64,000 bases of DNA from Centropus unirufus. Taxonomy: Eukaryota > Chordata > Aves > Cuculiformes > Centropidae. A program made the translations under genes and the position numbers. Positions 25,601 to 37,896 of this stretch are shown in pieces. Where the stretch lies: assembly GCA_013397695.1 (NCBI GenBank), contig VYZI01000041.1, positions 3,878,310-3,942,309 on the forward strand, given 5' to 3'. The notes beneath the pieces were generated by a model. It was not told the origin of the DNA. It saw only the letters and a list, made by a program, of their open reading frames with translations, and did no database searches. The stretch's first letter is position 1; every line of letters begins with the position of its first letter.

Positions 25601-25780
25601 TTTTTGTTTAAAAAATTTGCTACTTTCTTCCAGCTGAAGCTATACCCACTACACATAGAAACAACTAGAGACAATATATTCTTGAAAAGGAATGTGAGAT
25701 CTGAACCAAAGTATATATTGGATGAAAACCAGAAATTCTTCTTTTCTTTCGAGTCTCAAACACCTGCAATAGCTTTAGTC
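22635..25780. other. Non-coding stretch, mostly featureless
   Basis: No supported gene. Around 23145-23260 the DNA has a repetitive A/T-rich texture with GAAAA and TTTTC strings in both directions (for example CCAATGAAAAAGATTTTTCC), similar in feel to 34590-34760. It may be a decayed non-autonomous DNA transposon, but I cannot place it. A run of 13 A lies at 23809-23821. Near 24970 the strings TGGAAAAC and GTTTTCCA form an 8-bp-arm hairpin, which is expected by chance at this length. Confidence 0.55.
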
Positions 25781-25781
25781 A

Positions 25782-25801
25782 AAGGTATTTGCAAATACCT
25801 T
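25782..25801. repeat. Perfect 20-bp palindrome with ATTTGCAAAT centre
   Basis: AAGGTATTTGCAAATACCTT equals its own reverse complement with no loop. By simple probability about 0.06 such sites would be expected in 64 kb of random sequence, so it is unusual but not impossible. The ATTTGCAAAT core resembles a palindromic octamer/POU or C/EBP-type site, so dimeric factor binding is a possible role. No gene is nearby in this window. Confidence 0.75.
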
Positions 25802-25804
25802 ACT

Positions 25805-28800
25805 AGTGTTAAAAGTTCATAAGTAGAAATTGTTTGAGCACACGCTACCGACTGAGTATTTTCACTTTATTTATAACTCGCGTCTATGATTGGAAATACA
25901 CAAAGAAGTCATATCCCAAATTCAGAGTGTAAAGGACAGAGAACAGGGGCCTGGACAGGAGAAATCAAGTGCTGTCCTTGCATGGATCACTGTACTGGGA
26001 GGGGAAACACCCTCCTGATCTGCTGCATGGCACTAAAAAGCTCATCCACACTGAGTAGTGGAGGGGATCCAAGAAGACAGGCTCAGGTGGAAACACATCC
26101 TGCATTAAAATACCAAGTTTCCCTCACTGTGCTTGCTTTAAAATCTCCCATTTTTTACTTTTTTTGTGACTGGACACTGCTGGGAGCAACATCTCCTCCA
26201 TGTAGGTCTGCGTGAAACCCAAGAAATTATCAAGGATCTTCACAAGAACTTCATTTGTGCTCAGTTACTCTGTGGAGATGAGGGGTGCTCACGTCACTGC
26301 AGCATTACCGGCAAAGAGGCAGATAAAGTACAGACCTCCAGCAGCTGAATTCTCTGGGGGAAAAGGAAGGGGATACTTTAAAACTTACATTATAGAAGTA
26401 CAATCCACAGCAAGCATTCGCTGTTGGTCACAACAGAAATGCAGAAGTGCAAAGGAATAATAGATGTCGACACCATTTCACAGAGTGAAAGGCAGCTACT
26501 TGCACTAGTGCTCCCAGAACCGTCTCTATAATCATCATGCAGGCACGGTGGGAATACTTTTTACTCCTGTAGAAAACATTTTTCTACTACTTATCCTGTA
26601 TAGAAAGAAAGAATATAGACAGTGCTATAGCTGCAATTTCCCCATAGCAGGTTCACTGCTCAGGCCTGTGGGCTCATGCTGATGCTGTAAACTGGCCAAG
26701 CTCTTGCTGCTCTTTGCATGGAACTTGCATGCAAAGGCTCGTAGAGTTCCACAATTTTTTTTTTAAAAATGACATTATTTGACAAGTCCCAAGGGTCAGA
26801 GGCAAACCAATTTAACCACTCTATCACTGGGTAGCTTTGGAAGCTTAGGCTAGGCTTATATGTACCTCAAATTGTCCTGCCCATTTTAACATGCCATACA
26901 CAAAGCTGCAAATCAGCCTGACAGTACGGAGAAGCCTTTGATTAGATGGCAAAATTCACTTTCAGTCCTTTTTAAGTGTAACATTTTCATTCTCACACAT
27001 GTGCATTCTCATTTTGGGAAGCATCTGACTAGTTCTGGCATCAAATCTGGACACCTTAATGTGTGCATCTTCCTCCCAGTCTCATAGCACTGAATAACAC
27101 ATGAAGCTGTATTTGTCTAGAGGCCTGCTCAGTTCAGCCTGGGCGGGTGAAGAGGCAGATATTTATTTATACCACTGCCAACAGGGATGAGATTCTGATG
27201 GCCTGGTGCAGAGTGTGGGGTACCTGAACTGAAAGCTCAGCTACTGGTTTCAGTGCAAGTCCTTGCAGCCCAACCCAATGGTGATCCTCATCTTTGAACC
27301 TTGCAGAAGTCCATGCTATTGGGAGCAATCAGAACAGCTGGACTTTGCCAGCACTTCTCAACTGCTCTCTGCACAGCAGTTCTTTTCAGAACAATAAACC
27401 GTAATGCCAATGTAATGTTTGTCAGCAAATACTGGATTTTGATGACAAGTGCTAGTGATAAGCACACATTCATTTGACAAACCATGTCTTGTTGTAGAAA
27501 GAAAATAAAACCCTATCTGCAGAGGAAAACTGTCCTTTCATGTTGCATAGGTAAGGGTTAGGCCTGCATAGCTTTCTCTCTTCCTTACTCTGCAAGAGGT
27601 AATGGGAGTAAATAATAGCTAGCTAACTCTTAGAGCATAGAAAAGATTTTGAATGGAAAATACTAACATTTTCTTGTATAAACAAGCCCCAAATGCATTT
27701 ATAGGATAACTTTGGGATCTTTCAGATTGCAAGAGAGCTTTAATTTTTTGCCTCGCCAAAGGAGCTACCAACTAAACTGAGAAGAATAAATCCTAAAAAA
27801 AAAATAAATTTAAACCCAACCACCAACTCTTTAGAAACTGAGAAAGAAACTCTACTAGGAAATCAGCCCTTTTAAGACAGCGTTCCAGTAAGATGCCAGG
27901 GCCAGGTCACTTGGTTGTCTCATTGGAATAAACACATTTTAGGTTTTCAGAGTAAAATATATGAGGTTGCACAGCCCAGAGGGTTAGTAGAGGGTTCAGG
28001 TTTTAACACAAACAAAGGGTAATCTGGTCTGGTGCAGTCTGGTCACTGCAGCAGTGTATCTGAAGGTTAGGTTTTATGTTTATTAGCATCATCCAGATGG
28101 CGTTTTATGTCCTTAATAACTTTGTCCCTGACTAAGCCATGAACCTACTGTTTGACAAACACGGTAGGAAATACCCATCAGCAGAAAAGACATTTTGCAA
28201 TGAGGGGTAGAGCCGGTGTGTTTAAGATGCCTACAATTTACTTCTGTGTACCTGTCACCTTTTGCTATGTACACTTAACATTGTAAAGTACTTCAAGCAG
28301 TTGTCTTTAAGCTAGAGGGTGTGAACATGAGTTCTGTTCATTTCTGGATGCCATGGAGCCCCGGAGCTCCTCCCAGAGCACTGCTGAGTGGTGTGGGCTC
28401 CTCCTTGACTGATCACAGCTTGGCCCCTCCATGTGCTCAGCCACGGAAGGAGGGCTGAGGTTTTTGCAGAGTGTTACACTGACCTCCTGTCCCCACCACA
28501 TGCCTCATGCCAAGCAATTCACACAAGATTCTGGAGCTCAGAGGTTATCTGCAAGTCGGGGCAAACCCACCTTTTTTGCAATATACTCTCATAACAATTC
28601 AATTATCTCCACTCAGTGAGTGCCTTGCAGTCCCTAAGGGGAACACATTCTGTGCTTCATTAGCAGAGATATCTTATCTCCAACATATTGTCCCAAACAC
28701 CGTATGCCTTACAGAACCTCCAGGATTTACTGTATTTTGATGACAGCCAGAAAAGCTCCACTTCTAATTAGTAAGACTTGTGACTGTGTGTGAAAAACTA

Positions 28801-31800
28801 TTTTGGTTTCTAATCGTTAAAGGACTGTTGACATTTATTTTAGCAAGACCATCCTTGCCCCCTAGGACATCTCAGCAACCCAGAATCTTCTTTCAGCACC
28901 TCAGAACTACAGAAGTTTTTCCACTTTCAATCTAAACTAATAAATGTTTTATTTTTTTCCTTGCTGCAAAACACATGGTCAAAACATTCCTCCGCAATGA
29001 GCTCAAGTTACTACACGTTAGCAGAGAGCAAAGACTTGAGTGCAGCCTGGCCCAGGACCTGGGGTGGGCAGGGCAGCCCACTTGAGCACAGCCACCTGCA
29101 TGGCTCCCCTCACCATGCGAGCATTTGGCGGCTAGTGCAGTCATGTGAATTCATTCCCAGGCACCCGTGTACGCAAATGCCTACACGACATTTAAAACCC
29201 AAGCTGTGGCCAGCTATGGTGTACTGATCAAACGTATGGGCTAAAAGATAATGAGTTGAAACAATCCAGGAGAATCTTCATACTTGTTCCGCTGCTTTAT
29301 GGAACTAATTTAAGGTGAATTGCTTCAGCCTCATGATTCAGACAAGACCCAAATGAATGTTAGCAGCACTTTTGGTGTTTCATGACACAATTTACTTCGA
29401 ATTAAAGCAACTGGAAAAAACCTTGTGCTCAGGGAAGAATGTATGTATCGCTGTTGAAGCAGACACTGGCAGTTGTGACATCAGCATGTTTTTTTAAGCA
29501 TACGTTCGTCTTTTGCAGGGATATTTTGAGACCCTAAAAATGTCACTACAGAACTGTCCCAGTTTTTGATTTTGAAAATGTCACCTGTGTCATCATTGGA
29601 ACTGGGCTGTTATTTCCAGAACTAACCATTTGGGGAATGGTTTACGTGAAACTCAAACCTTAGCACCAGCTCTGCAGCGAAAGAGAGAAGGCAAAAGTGC
29701 TGGCGCTCACACTGGTGCTGGAGTCATCCAGGAATTGGCTGGCTTACCTCAGGCCAGCCTTTCACTTGCCAGAATTTAGAAATTCACATTTCTTTTCAAA
29801 TTTGCTATTTTCTTTAGGCATTCATTTTGAACGTGACCAGCTGTTCTCAGAACAGGGATCTGGAGCCATATTCTGTATTTTTAGAGCAGGCATCTTTCCT
29901 GTTAAACAGAAAGATGAGAAACTCCAAATTAGAATATGGTTAGGAGGAACAGAAGAAAATTCACAAGTGCAAAGCCGCTGCTGTTCACCCAAAAGGCTTG
30001 CAATAAAGATGCAGGGTGACTTTCCTGATAACTTGCAATGGTTTACCTGAAACAGGAGCAAAAAGGAAGCCAGGGCGACTACACAACAAAGAAACAGCTC
30101 ATTGGGAGCCCTAGGGTTTGGTGTCCTGAGCAGCTGAAAGTTACAAAGAGGGCAGCCATACTCCTGCTACCGGCTCCTGCTCATCCCTTGGGTCAGTGTT
30201 GACTCAAGTGTCTCATGAACTAGATCAAGGATCTCATCAAGCTGCAGACTAAACTGGCAAAAAAAAAAAATTAATCCAGTTTTGGACAGAGTAAGTAATT
30301 TGGCTGCTCCGCAGTGAGCGTATTGTTGCTGTCACAATGACTGGGGTGGGACCAGGATGGTCAGTAGGACTAGCATTTTTGACACCAAAGTGACAGCAAA
30401 TGTACACCCTCCTAAGATTACCACTCATTTCCAACAGCACCAGAAATAATGAAACAGGGCCTTGGGCTGTGAGCTGCTAGTCAAGTGTTGCAGATACCTT
30501 GGCCACACAGTGTGTCTTCTCCAGGCGTTCTCATCCTTGGATGCCTGGGAACATGTGTGTTCATGCCACATCCTTTCCATCTGTCAAAACTGACAGAGCC
30601 TTTCTACTCAAATCAACCAGACATATTTCTAAAACTTGAAGGAAATTAACTGTCTTTGAGGCCTTTACTGCTTCAACCAGTTTGAATGAGGACAGCCAAC
30701 AGTTTCCACTGCTTTTGAAAGTGGTAAAAAAATACACAAACCACTATTAATAAGGAATCCCATATCCTTAACAAATCATCCAACAGCAGAACCAAAACAA
30801 GATGAATGCACACATCTTCCCCACCCCCTAACACCAGGTTTAAAGGAAGTGTATTTAGAAGACCATCCCTGTGGTACTGTTCCCAAAATGCCTTTGTATT
30901 GAATGGTCATTTCCCTCTAGAGGCCCCCAGCTCCTCCAGCGGTCAGCAATTTTATGCTGCTTTGCAGGTGAGAAGATGAGAACAGAAGAGGAAAACATGT
31001 GGAACTTCAGCCTTGAGTAGAGGACTGAGTTTGTTTCCTTACCCACTAGGTAACATTGCTTCTTTTTAGTTTATTTCTATGTTGTCCACCTCAGAAACTT
31101 GGGAGAAAAAAAATCACAACCTCCTAAATACTGAAATATTAGCAGATTCCCATAACTACAACTCAAAGGACCATCTGTAATTGTTCACGTTGCTCCTAAT
31201 TCTCACCAAGTTAACCAAAATTTCAAAATGTTATGTTTTCATAAAGCCATAGGTTTATCAGGTGAGTGCACATGCATCTACAACCCTTTGGCCATTGTTG
31301 AGTGTTTCAGTTTTAGAGGAAGCCTTTGGTTTGTTCCACATGGCCACATTCTGAAATGAATGATTTAAATTTATGGCAAGGTTAAGTTGAAAAGTTTCAC
31401 TCATTCACTCTGTGTTGTCAGGGTATACAAATCCAGATTAAATGCTCTGTAGGAGAACTCCACCCTTATTTAGACATTTAACCAAGGGAGTTTGTTGCTG
31501 CTTAGTGGAGATAAGACCCTTATCTGTTCTGCTCCAGAATAAATTGCACTGAGCAGGACAAGTCAAAGGAGATGCATTAAAGGATCCATCTCTTCTCCCT
31601 TGACCAGCAACATGAGTGGGGCACTGCCAGCACACAGAAAACCTGTCCCACCTCCCACTTGAAATCAAGGGGCCATTCACCCTTCAAGCACAGTGTGTAA
31701 GATCTCTTTTCTTACAGGAATGCAAAGAAGGGATCCTTCAGAGGTCCTTTCTTTCCCTTAAGAAGGAAGAAACCAAAAACTTCAAGGTTGTTATTCAGCA

Positions 31801-32585
31801 AGAGAGCGCTGCATGTTTTCCAAAACTCCTCCCACCTCTTGGCTATAGGAGAACATTTTGAAGAAGGTGGAAGGGAGTCTCATGCAAGTGGGTACCTATT
31901 GTTCCCTTGTGTCACTCAGCAGACATGGCCACTTGCAGCAGTGAGGGATTCTCACACAACGTGCTATACACTACTGTCAGTTCTGAAGAATAACGTGGCT
32001 CCAGTGAGTAATCCTTTGATAAGACAGAGTACATTTACATTACATTTGTAATTTTAAAGATGAAAGGGTATGAAACACCCTTAGCTTGTTATTAGGAAAT
32101 GCCTTGTTAGCCACTTTCTTTTGAATTCACTCAGTGCCATTTGTAGAAAAGCCATTTCTACCCAGGAACCATTTCTTTTCAGATTGCTTTTTCCCCTGCT
32201 TCCCAGCAATTTGTTTTCAGAGTAATGAAGACCAATGCGGTTCTCTTGTACACCATTTCACTACATTAACATTTTTAAAAAAATAATTGATCATATCTCT
32301 GTAATTTTATACTTTTATTCTAAAACATAGGATACATACAGTCACTACTCAGCATGGCTAGTGAATTATGGCTTATTTGGGATTTTAAATACAAAGATTA
32401 TAAAAGCATTGGTTAAAGTGCTGCCAAGTGAACTAAACTTAGTGTTCATGGTATCTGGCTAAATATACGTTTTTTAAGTAATAAGGAGTTGTTATTGAAA
32501 CTATAATCATCTTTTACAATAAATACTGTTTTACTTGAAGGCTTCTATAGAATAAAGTTATATCGGTTCTTGGGTATGGTGTATC
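25805..32585. other. Non-coding stretch, nothing recognised
   Basis: Roughly 6.8 kb with no supported gene. A 9-bp-arm inverted repeat (CTTTGCATG...CATGCAAAG, 26712-26736) contains two facing octamer-like half-sites, but repeats of this size are expected by chance. Open frames at 25886-26215 (109 codons) and 29697-30050 (117 codons) show no domain, and the latter overlaps a 79-codon frame on the other strand. From about 32050 rightward the sequence becomes markedly AT-rich. Confidence 0.6.
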
Positions 32586-32589
32586 ATAA

Positions 32590-32720
32590 TTAATGCAAAC
32601 ATAGGGAAAAGATACTGTCTCTTAAATTGCTTTTTTTTGTTTATGCTAATGCAAAGAATAATTCAGTGTGCCACATGCACCAAGGACTGATAAAGGCATG
32701 GCTGAATATTATGCAAAGAT
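32590..32720 (+). promoter_or_regulatory. Cluster of octamer/POU-like sites (candidate enhancer)
   Basis: Three same-strand ATGCAAA heptamers lie within 126 bp: ATGCAAAC (32593-32600), ATGCAAAG (32649-32656) and ATGCAAAG (32711-32718). An ATGCTAAT octamer-like site at 32643-32650 overlaps the second by two bases. Just upstream of it, TTTTGTT (32635-32641) sits one base away, resembling a SOX-POU composite with a one-base spacer. Clusters like this occur in vertebrate developmental enhancers. The motif positions are seen directly. Enhancer activity and conservation are inferred and untested. Confidence 0.3.
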
Positions 32721-33155
32721 ATCTACTTGGAGGTTATTGGCTTGGACAGTTATAAACAGGAGCATTGTCAAATGCGATCAGTGTATGAAAGAGAAGGTAA
32801 AACTGATGGACTGTTAATAGAAAGGGGCTGGGGGCTGTATGATGATAATGGTCTTGTTTACACTGAGATTTCATAGGTATATTCAAATTCACGTAAATAC
32901 AGCCTGGGTGAACACTACTGAGATCTGCTGAACTCACGCAAACTCTGCCACGAGTTTTAAAACACGTACTCCCGGTTGAGTACGTCAATTGTACTGCCAA
33001 ATAAGCTCTATTATAAGTTCTAAAAGTAAGGCTTATAAGCTTTTAAAAATCAAAGTTTTGTTTTCTTTCTACTGTAACTAAAGGCAATTGAAAAACTAGC
33101 AGATTTATACTTTTACATATGTATATATGCATTTGAATAATACGCATATAAATAT
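32721..33155. other. AT-rich non-coding stretch before the gap
   Basis: No gene. It has a conserved-noncoding feel (few repeats, balanced motifs). An 8-bp-arm inverted repeat, ACGTACTC-CCGGTT-GAGTACGT, lies at 32964-32985. The last 45 bp before the gap are alternating TA-rich (GTATATATGC..CATATAAATAT). Confidence 0.5.
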
Positions 33156-33183
33156 NNNNNNNNNNNNNNNNNNNNNNNNNNNN
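33156..33183. other. Assembly gap (28 N)
   Basis: Twenty-eight undetermined bases. The left flank is TA-rich and the right flank starts ACAGTGACAAGTATATAG, so the gap probably falls in a TA-rich microsatellite that did not assemble. The true length is unknown. Confidence 0.98.
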
Positions 33184-34565
33184 ACAGTGACAAGTATATA
33201 GAGTAACAGGTTTGCCTGTAGTATCGGGAATGCAATGAGGAAAAATTAAAAATCATTCATTTATTTGGGGGCAAGATTGAATGGTGTGAAATTGCGAGAG
33301 ATTAAGATGTTTTCTCCTCTTGCATGCAAAATAATTTCTAGCTGTGTTTGCTGTCACCAAAAGTTGAATTTAATTTCTATAAAGCATCCTGCAAGTTACA
33401 CTCCCACATTTTACTAAAATCGTGCCACTCACCCTGATAACATCAGTAGGGCATTAAACACATAAATAACTAAAGGATCAGGAGCCTACATGGCTACTTA
33501 ATTTAGTGCCTTCTGTGTCTTTAAGGTTTATAGGACCCTATCCCTGTTTTTTTTTACAGCAAGGGAATTAGGTTCCTTATGATGTATCTTCCCTCTTTTA
33601 TGAAGATGCATTGTATACACGCACATGCTTTAAAAACCACGAAGAAGGAACAGGTCTTTCTGGTGGAAGCAATCTGGGGTGTCATGCTGTCACTGCCAGA
33701 GTATCCCTTCAGAATCCCAAGTACAGCTGGCACCCCCAGAGGAGAATCGCACAGCTGTCCCCATGCAGAGGACTGGTACCACTTCTCATGGGATCTCTCC
33801 AGGCAGATAGAGGCAAGATGGGTGCAGCTGGGCTGGGGACCATGCAGGGACGCCAGCTTTCCCGCTTGGGATGAAGCCGCAGGGTCTGTCCCAAGACATC
33901 TCTGCCTATCCTGGCTCTGCTAAGAACGAGTTTTTTTCTTCCTATGCAACATGGTGAGGAGGAGATAACCCTGCTGCGTGTGCAGGTGCAGGCGGGAGAG
34001 GGACAGAGGGAGTGAGGGAGGAATCCACAGATTTGTCCTTCATCCCTGACTGCTCCATGGCTGAAACATATGAAACCGTCAAACCCAAAAACGTCAGCAC
34101 AGTGCCTGGCATTTCAGACATACAAGTCTGTGAGAAACTCTCTGATCAACTGCCTCCAGGGAGTCTTCAATCCTGGATCCCTTTCAAATGAGACGGTTTG
34201 TGGGCCTAGGATGGAGAGCACTTCTGGCACATCAAACCTTGCTTGCCCACTGTCTCTTTGAGGGGCCGATGAAGGGGACGCCTTGGGCCACGTGCCTTCC
34301 CTTGCACCGTTCCTTCTTGCCTCTGCTCTCCTTCAAAATACTGACGGGCCACGTTGCCACCTGACATCGCCTGACACCCACCCAAAGCCAGCTGGTCCCT
34401 TCAACTCATTGCGCTCAGACTAAGCCTCCTTGGGGAGGCTGCCCCAGCTGGGGAGCAGAGCTGGTGGGGACAACTAGCAGAGCCTCCCTGAAGCCCTCAC
34501 GTGAATTGAGGACAGATGTTGGTTGCCATTCAGCTGGTCCAGCTGCCAGAGTCAACAAGATTTCT
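33184..34565. other. Non-coding stretch, GC-richer in the right half
   Basis: No supported gene. Between about 33700 and 34480 the DNA is GC-richer and carries overlapping frames on both strands (for example 33579-33923, 114 codons, plus; 33709-33894, minus). None contains a domain I recognise, and dual-strand openness here is a composition effect. Confidence 0.55.
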
Positions 34566-34589
34566 TACCGGAAAAAAAAAGGTGATTTT

Positions 34590-34760
34590 TTAGAACTTGA
34601 AACTTTTTCATGTGAAAATGGCAGTTTTGACAAAGGCCTTTCATTCTGTGATGGAGATAATCAAAATGAAAAATCTCATCTTGAATCAAAATGAAAAGAA
34701 ATGGAAAACTGAAACAGTTACACTCTCTGTTTTGACATTTCCCATTCAAAACTCCTCAGA
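34590..34760. repeat. A/T-rich block with internal 14-nt direct repeat
   Basis: AATCAAAATGAAAA occurs at 34659-34672 and again at 34684-34697, 25 bp apart, inside a block full of GAAAA/TTTTC strings in both orientations. The texture suggests a decayed palindromic transposon remnant, but no family can be named and simple sequence bias is an alternative. Confidence 0.35.
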
Positions 34761-34764
34761 ATCC

Positions 34765-35895
34765 TTTCCCTGCTGTGTGAAAATGTTCCTTTTCTGATTT
34801 TTTTTTTATTTGTTTCACTAGGGGAAAAGAATTTGGAAATGCTGACATTTCTTGCATGAGATATTTCAAGCTTTATCTAGAGAAGTTGTGCCTACAAGTA
34901 CACTGAGTAAGGCTTGGTTCCTTGCACCCCACTGCACCAGTATTTTAGAAAACTTGTTGGAAAATATAGAATTTAAATAATACCCTTCAAGGCAAAATTA
35001 ACGGGTAATATATTTCTCTTTGAATCCAAACACTTTTTTTGGGGGATTCCAAATATTAAAAAGTAACCAGATTTAAAACCAATTTCACAGCAGAAATCCT
35101 TCCATAGAAAATTATATACCAGCTGATGCAACTGGCAAAATTCACACTTTTAATTAAAATGATTAAACAGAAGAGACCCCAATGCCTGTTTTATGTATAA
35201 AACAACAACAAAATAGGGATTTATGAAAGAAATATCTTGTTTCTGTGTATCTTAAAGGAAAAGCTGAGAATTTAATTTAAATTGAGGATTTTTATATGAG
35301 GTGTTGATACTCTTTCCTTCTCCAAACTATTTGTACAAATCTGAGACTAGCCCGGTGTTCAAATTGTATGCTATCAAAGCCAATCTGCTGTTACACATCT
35401 CTGTGTATACACTGGAAGTCTGTGTAATGATATTCTAGCAGCAAATACAACATGAAATTAATATTTTCTTCAATGGTCACAAGTATTCCCATTTCAAAAG
35501 CAGTCTTCTCTGAAATGTTACATATTTTTACTGTGCTCTTTTATAACAAGCATTAGACAAAAATGATTCATCGTATTTTTAATGCAGAGCTCTTCTGAAA
35601 TTAATAAACAGCTTTCATGAGGAGATCAAGAGGAATATATATTTTTAGTAACATTAGATGTATTTCTAGATTATTTTATACTCAGGTTCCCTGCAAGAAT
35701 AGTACCATATTCCATTTATACATATCTTCCTTCTATTAGGCTCAGTAGAGAGATTTTATTGATTTCCTGGGAAGCAACACTTTTTAAAAGAATTATTTGT
35801 AAATGCGGTTAACATCTTTGACTGCTTTTACTCCACAATCATAAAAACAACTACCTCCAGAATCATTTCACTTTAACAAAGTCATTTTAGTCTAC
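34765..35895. other. Very AT-rich non-coding stretch
   Basis: About 1.1 kb of AT-rich DNA with no gene or recognised repeat. Many TAAT and AATTA homeodomain-type cores occur, as expected from composition. Confidence 0.55.
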
Positions 35896-35897
35896 AG

Positions 35898-35984
35898 TTT
35901 GGCAAAAAAAAATGAACTGAAATGCTTAGAAATTTACATTTTTGTCACTCCATAAATCAAAACTTACTTTACATATTAGAACAA
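35898..35984 (+). repeat. Unidentified repeat, copy A
   Basis: This 87-bp segment is clearly related to 37897-37985 in the same orientation. They share a 17-nt identical core, CACTCCATAAATCAAAA (here 35946-35962), flanked by diverged but alignable sequence (TTTGGCAAAAAA.., TAGAAATTTACATTTTT.., ..TTACATATTAGAAC). The divergence suggests two old copies of one interspersed family or an ancient local duplication. I cannot name the family. Confidence 0.7.
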
Positions 35985-35989
35985 TTTTT

Positions 35990-37890
35990 GTGAGAATTTT
36001 GGATCTGAGCTGATAACCTTTTGCCAAGTTTTAACGAAATGCAAATTGAAACATCTGAGATATTAAACAGGCAATCGAGGTTTATGGTTACATCATAAGA
36101 TTATTGCCCAGTAACACTGCATACTATGGCCCCAGTTCTGAAACACTCACAGGCTTTATGTATGCAAGCAACCCTTGTGAACACAAATATAAGTGCTAAT
36201 ATAACCTCATGGCATCGAGAACACAATGTTGTATCAGCAATTGACATGCAAACTGTTTTGCTAAGGGAACATTCCTCCAAAAGATGTAGGAGGGTGTATG
36301 TGTAGAAAAGGGCAGCAAACCATGGCAGAAGCTTCATTATCGTACCATTAATGGCAGGAAGAGAATACAGCATGGAAGGCAACCGCCAGCGTTACCTTAC
36401 AGCAGCTACAGAGCGTGTAGGACCAGCTCCCCAGCTTATGTAAGCTGGAATGGGTTCACTTGGGGCACACTAGGATTTTTACCAGATCAGGATCTGACCC
36501 ATATCTGTAGTGGCTGTATAAAGAAAAAACGCCCACGGGCTGACAAAGAAGGAAGACTAGGCACTCTCCTTGTAGGTCACTAAGGAGCATACTGGAACTA
36601 ACGTCTTCTCCTTCAGAAGCCCACGTTGTAGATGCACACCATAATGCAGACCTTATGTAGTGCTGAGGGAAGTGTTAATTAATATTTTTTATCATCACAT
36701 ACTACAGCAAGATAAGAATAAGTGGCTTGATGGACATAAAATCTTTCCAGACTCTGCATGCAGACTCAATTACAGCCACCGTCCACTCCCACACCACATA
36801 GAAGCAGCACTGATGTGTTCATTTTCAACCTGGAATTGGCTTTCACAATAGCTTCCACGGAGAGCTAAGCATGTAAACCTTAATGCATTTTTGGTTTGTC
36901 TTAATTCATCCTTGGCCCCTGTGGAAAGTACAGACAAATTTATAGCAACAGAGAAATGGTTGTTTTACAAGGAATTTTGTTAATAATAAAGGGCACACAA
37001 TACTCAGACAGTGAGAGGAGTCAGATTTGAAGAAAAGGGATACGCCTGGTGTTCAAAGATAAATTGAGAGCAAAGAATGGGTCTTCAGAGGGAATGACAT
37101 GGGGCCTTCAAGTGAGCCTGGCATTGGTTTCATGAGCAGAGTGAGGCTCCTCCTCCCTAGAGAATCCAAACCAGAGGAGGCAACAGCAAACACTTCGAGG
37201 GCTCCATAGTGTATTTACCAGAGAGATGCTAAGTGCTACAAAAATAGGTGAACTGCAAAGGGTTTGCCATGAGGTTACTAGCCAGTGGACGCCCCAAAGT
37301 CTTGTTGTTCAGCTATACTAACCAAATAAATTGAGACTAAATTGCAGGTTAAGCTTTTCTTTGGTGGAAAAATGTTTCCACTCAAATTTCACTGTTCTAA
37401 TTGCAGAAGCTAGACATAAAAATACCTTCATTCAATTACCAACATTCAAAATACTTTGAGCTGGACTTTGTCTCCCAAGAGAACCAAAGGCTCATGAAGG
37501 ATGTTCTGTATTATCATTTTTATCGGTGTTACAGGCCAGGACCCAATAGGTGATGTCCTTCCACAAAACAAAGACGATTATCCCTATTTCAAATAATGAT
37601 ATTTTATTAAAACAGTTTATAGTCCTTATTTAATCATCTCAGCATGTACTTCATGGAGTGTGCAGTGGAATCTGTTCATTCCTAGCAAGTATTGGGCCAA
37701 ATTGTGCTTTTACTGCCTGGAGGAGGGTTGGGGATAAAATAAACAGAACAGCTGGGGCCACCCAGTAGTTCAGCAAGGCACTCTACAGCAGCAATGGCAG
37801 ATACAAGCAGAAAACATCTTTAAAGAGCTCTCAATTCTTCAGCGAAGCCATAATTATATTCTGAACATTTTTCCCATAATCATTTTCATC
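35990..37890. other. Non-coding stretch between the repeat pair
   Basis: No supported gene. The 93-codon minus-strand frame at 36101-36382 is hydrophobic and cysteine-containing but unrecognised. Nothing here obviously aligns between the two flanking repeat copies. Confidence 0.55.
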
Positions 37891-37896
37891 CAAAAA

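Noticed and set aside
29697..30050. 117-codon plus-strand open frame
   Set aside because: No domain or family recognised. It overlaps a 79-codon frame on the opposite strand and has no supporting splice or promoter context.
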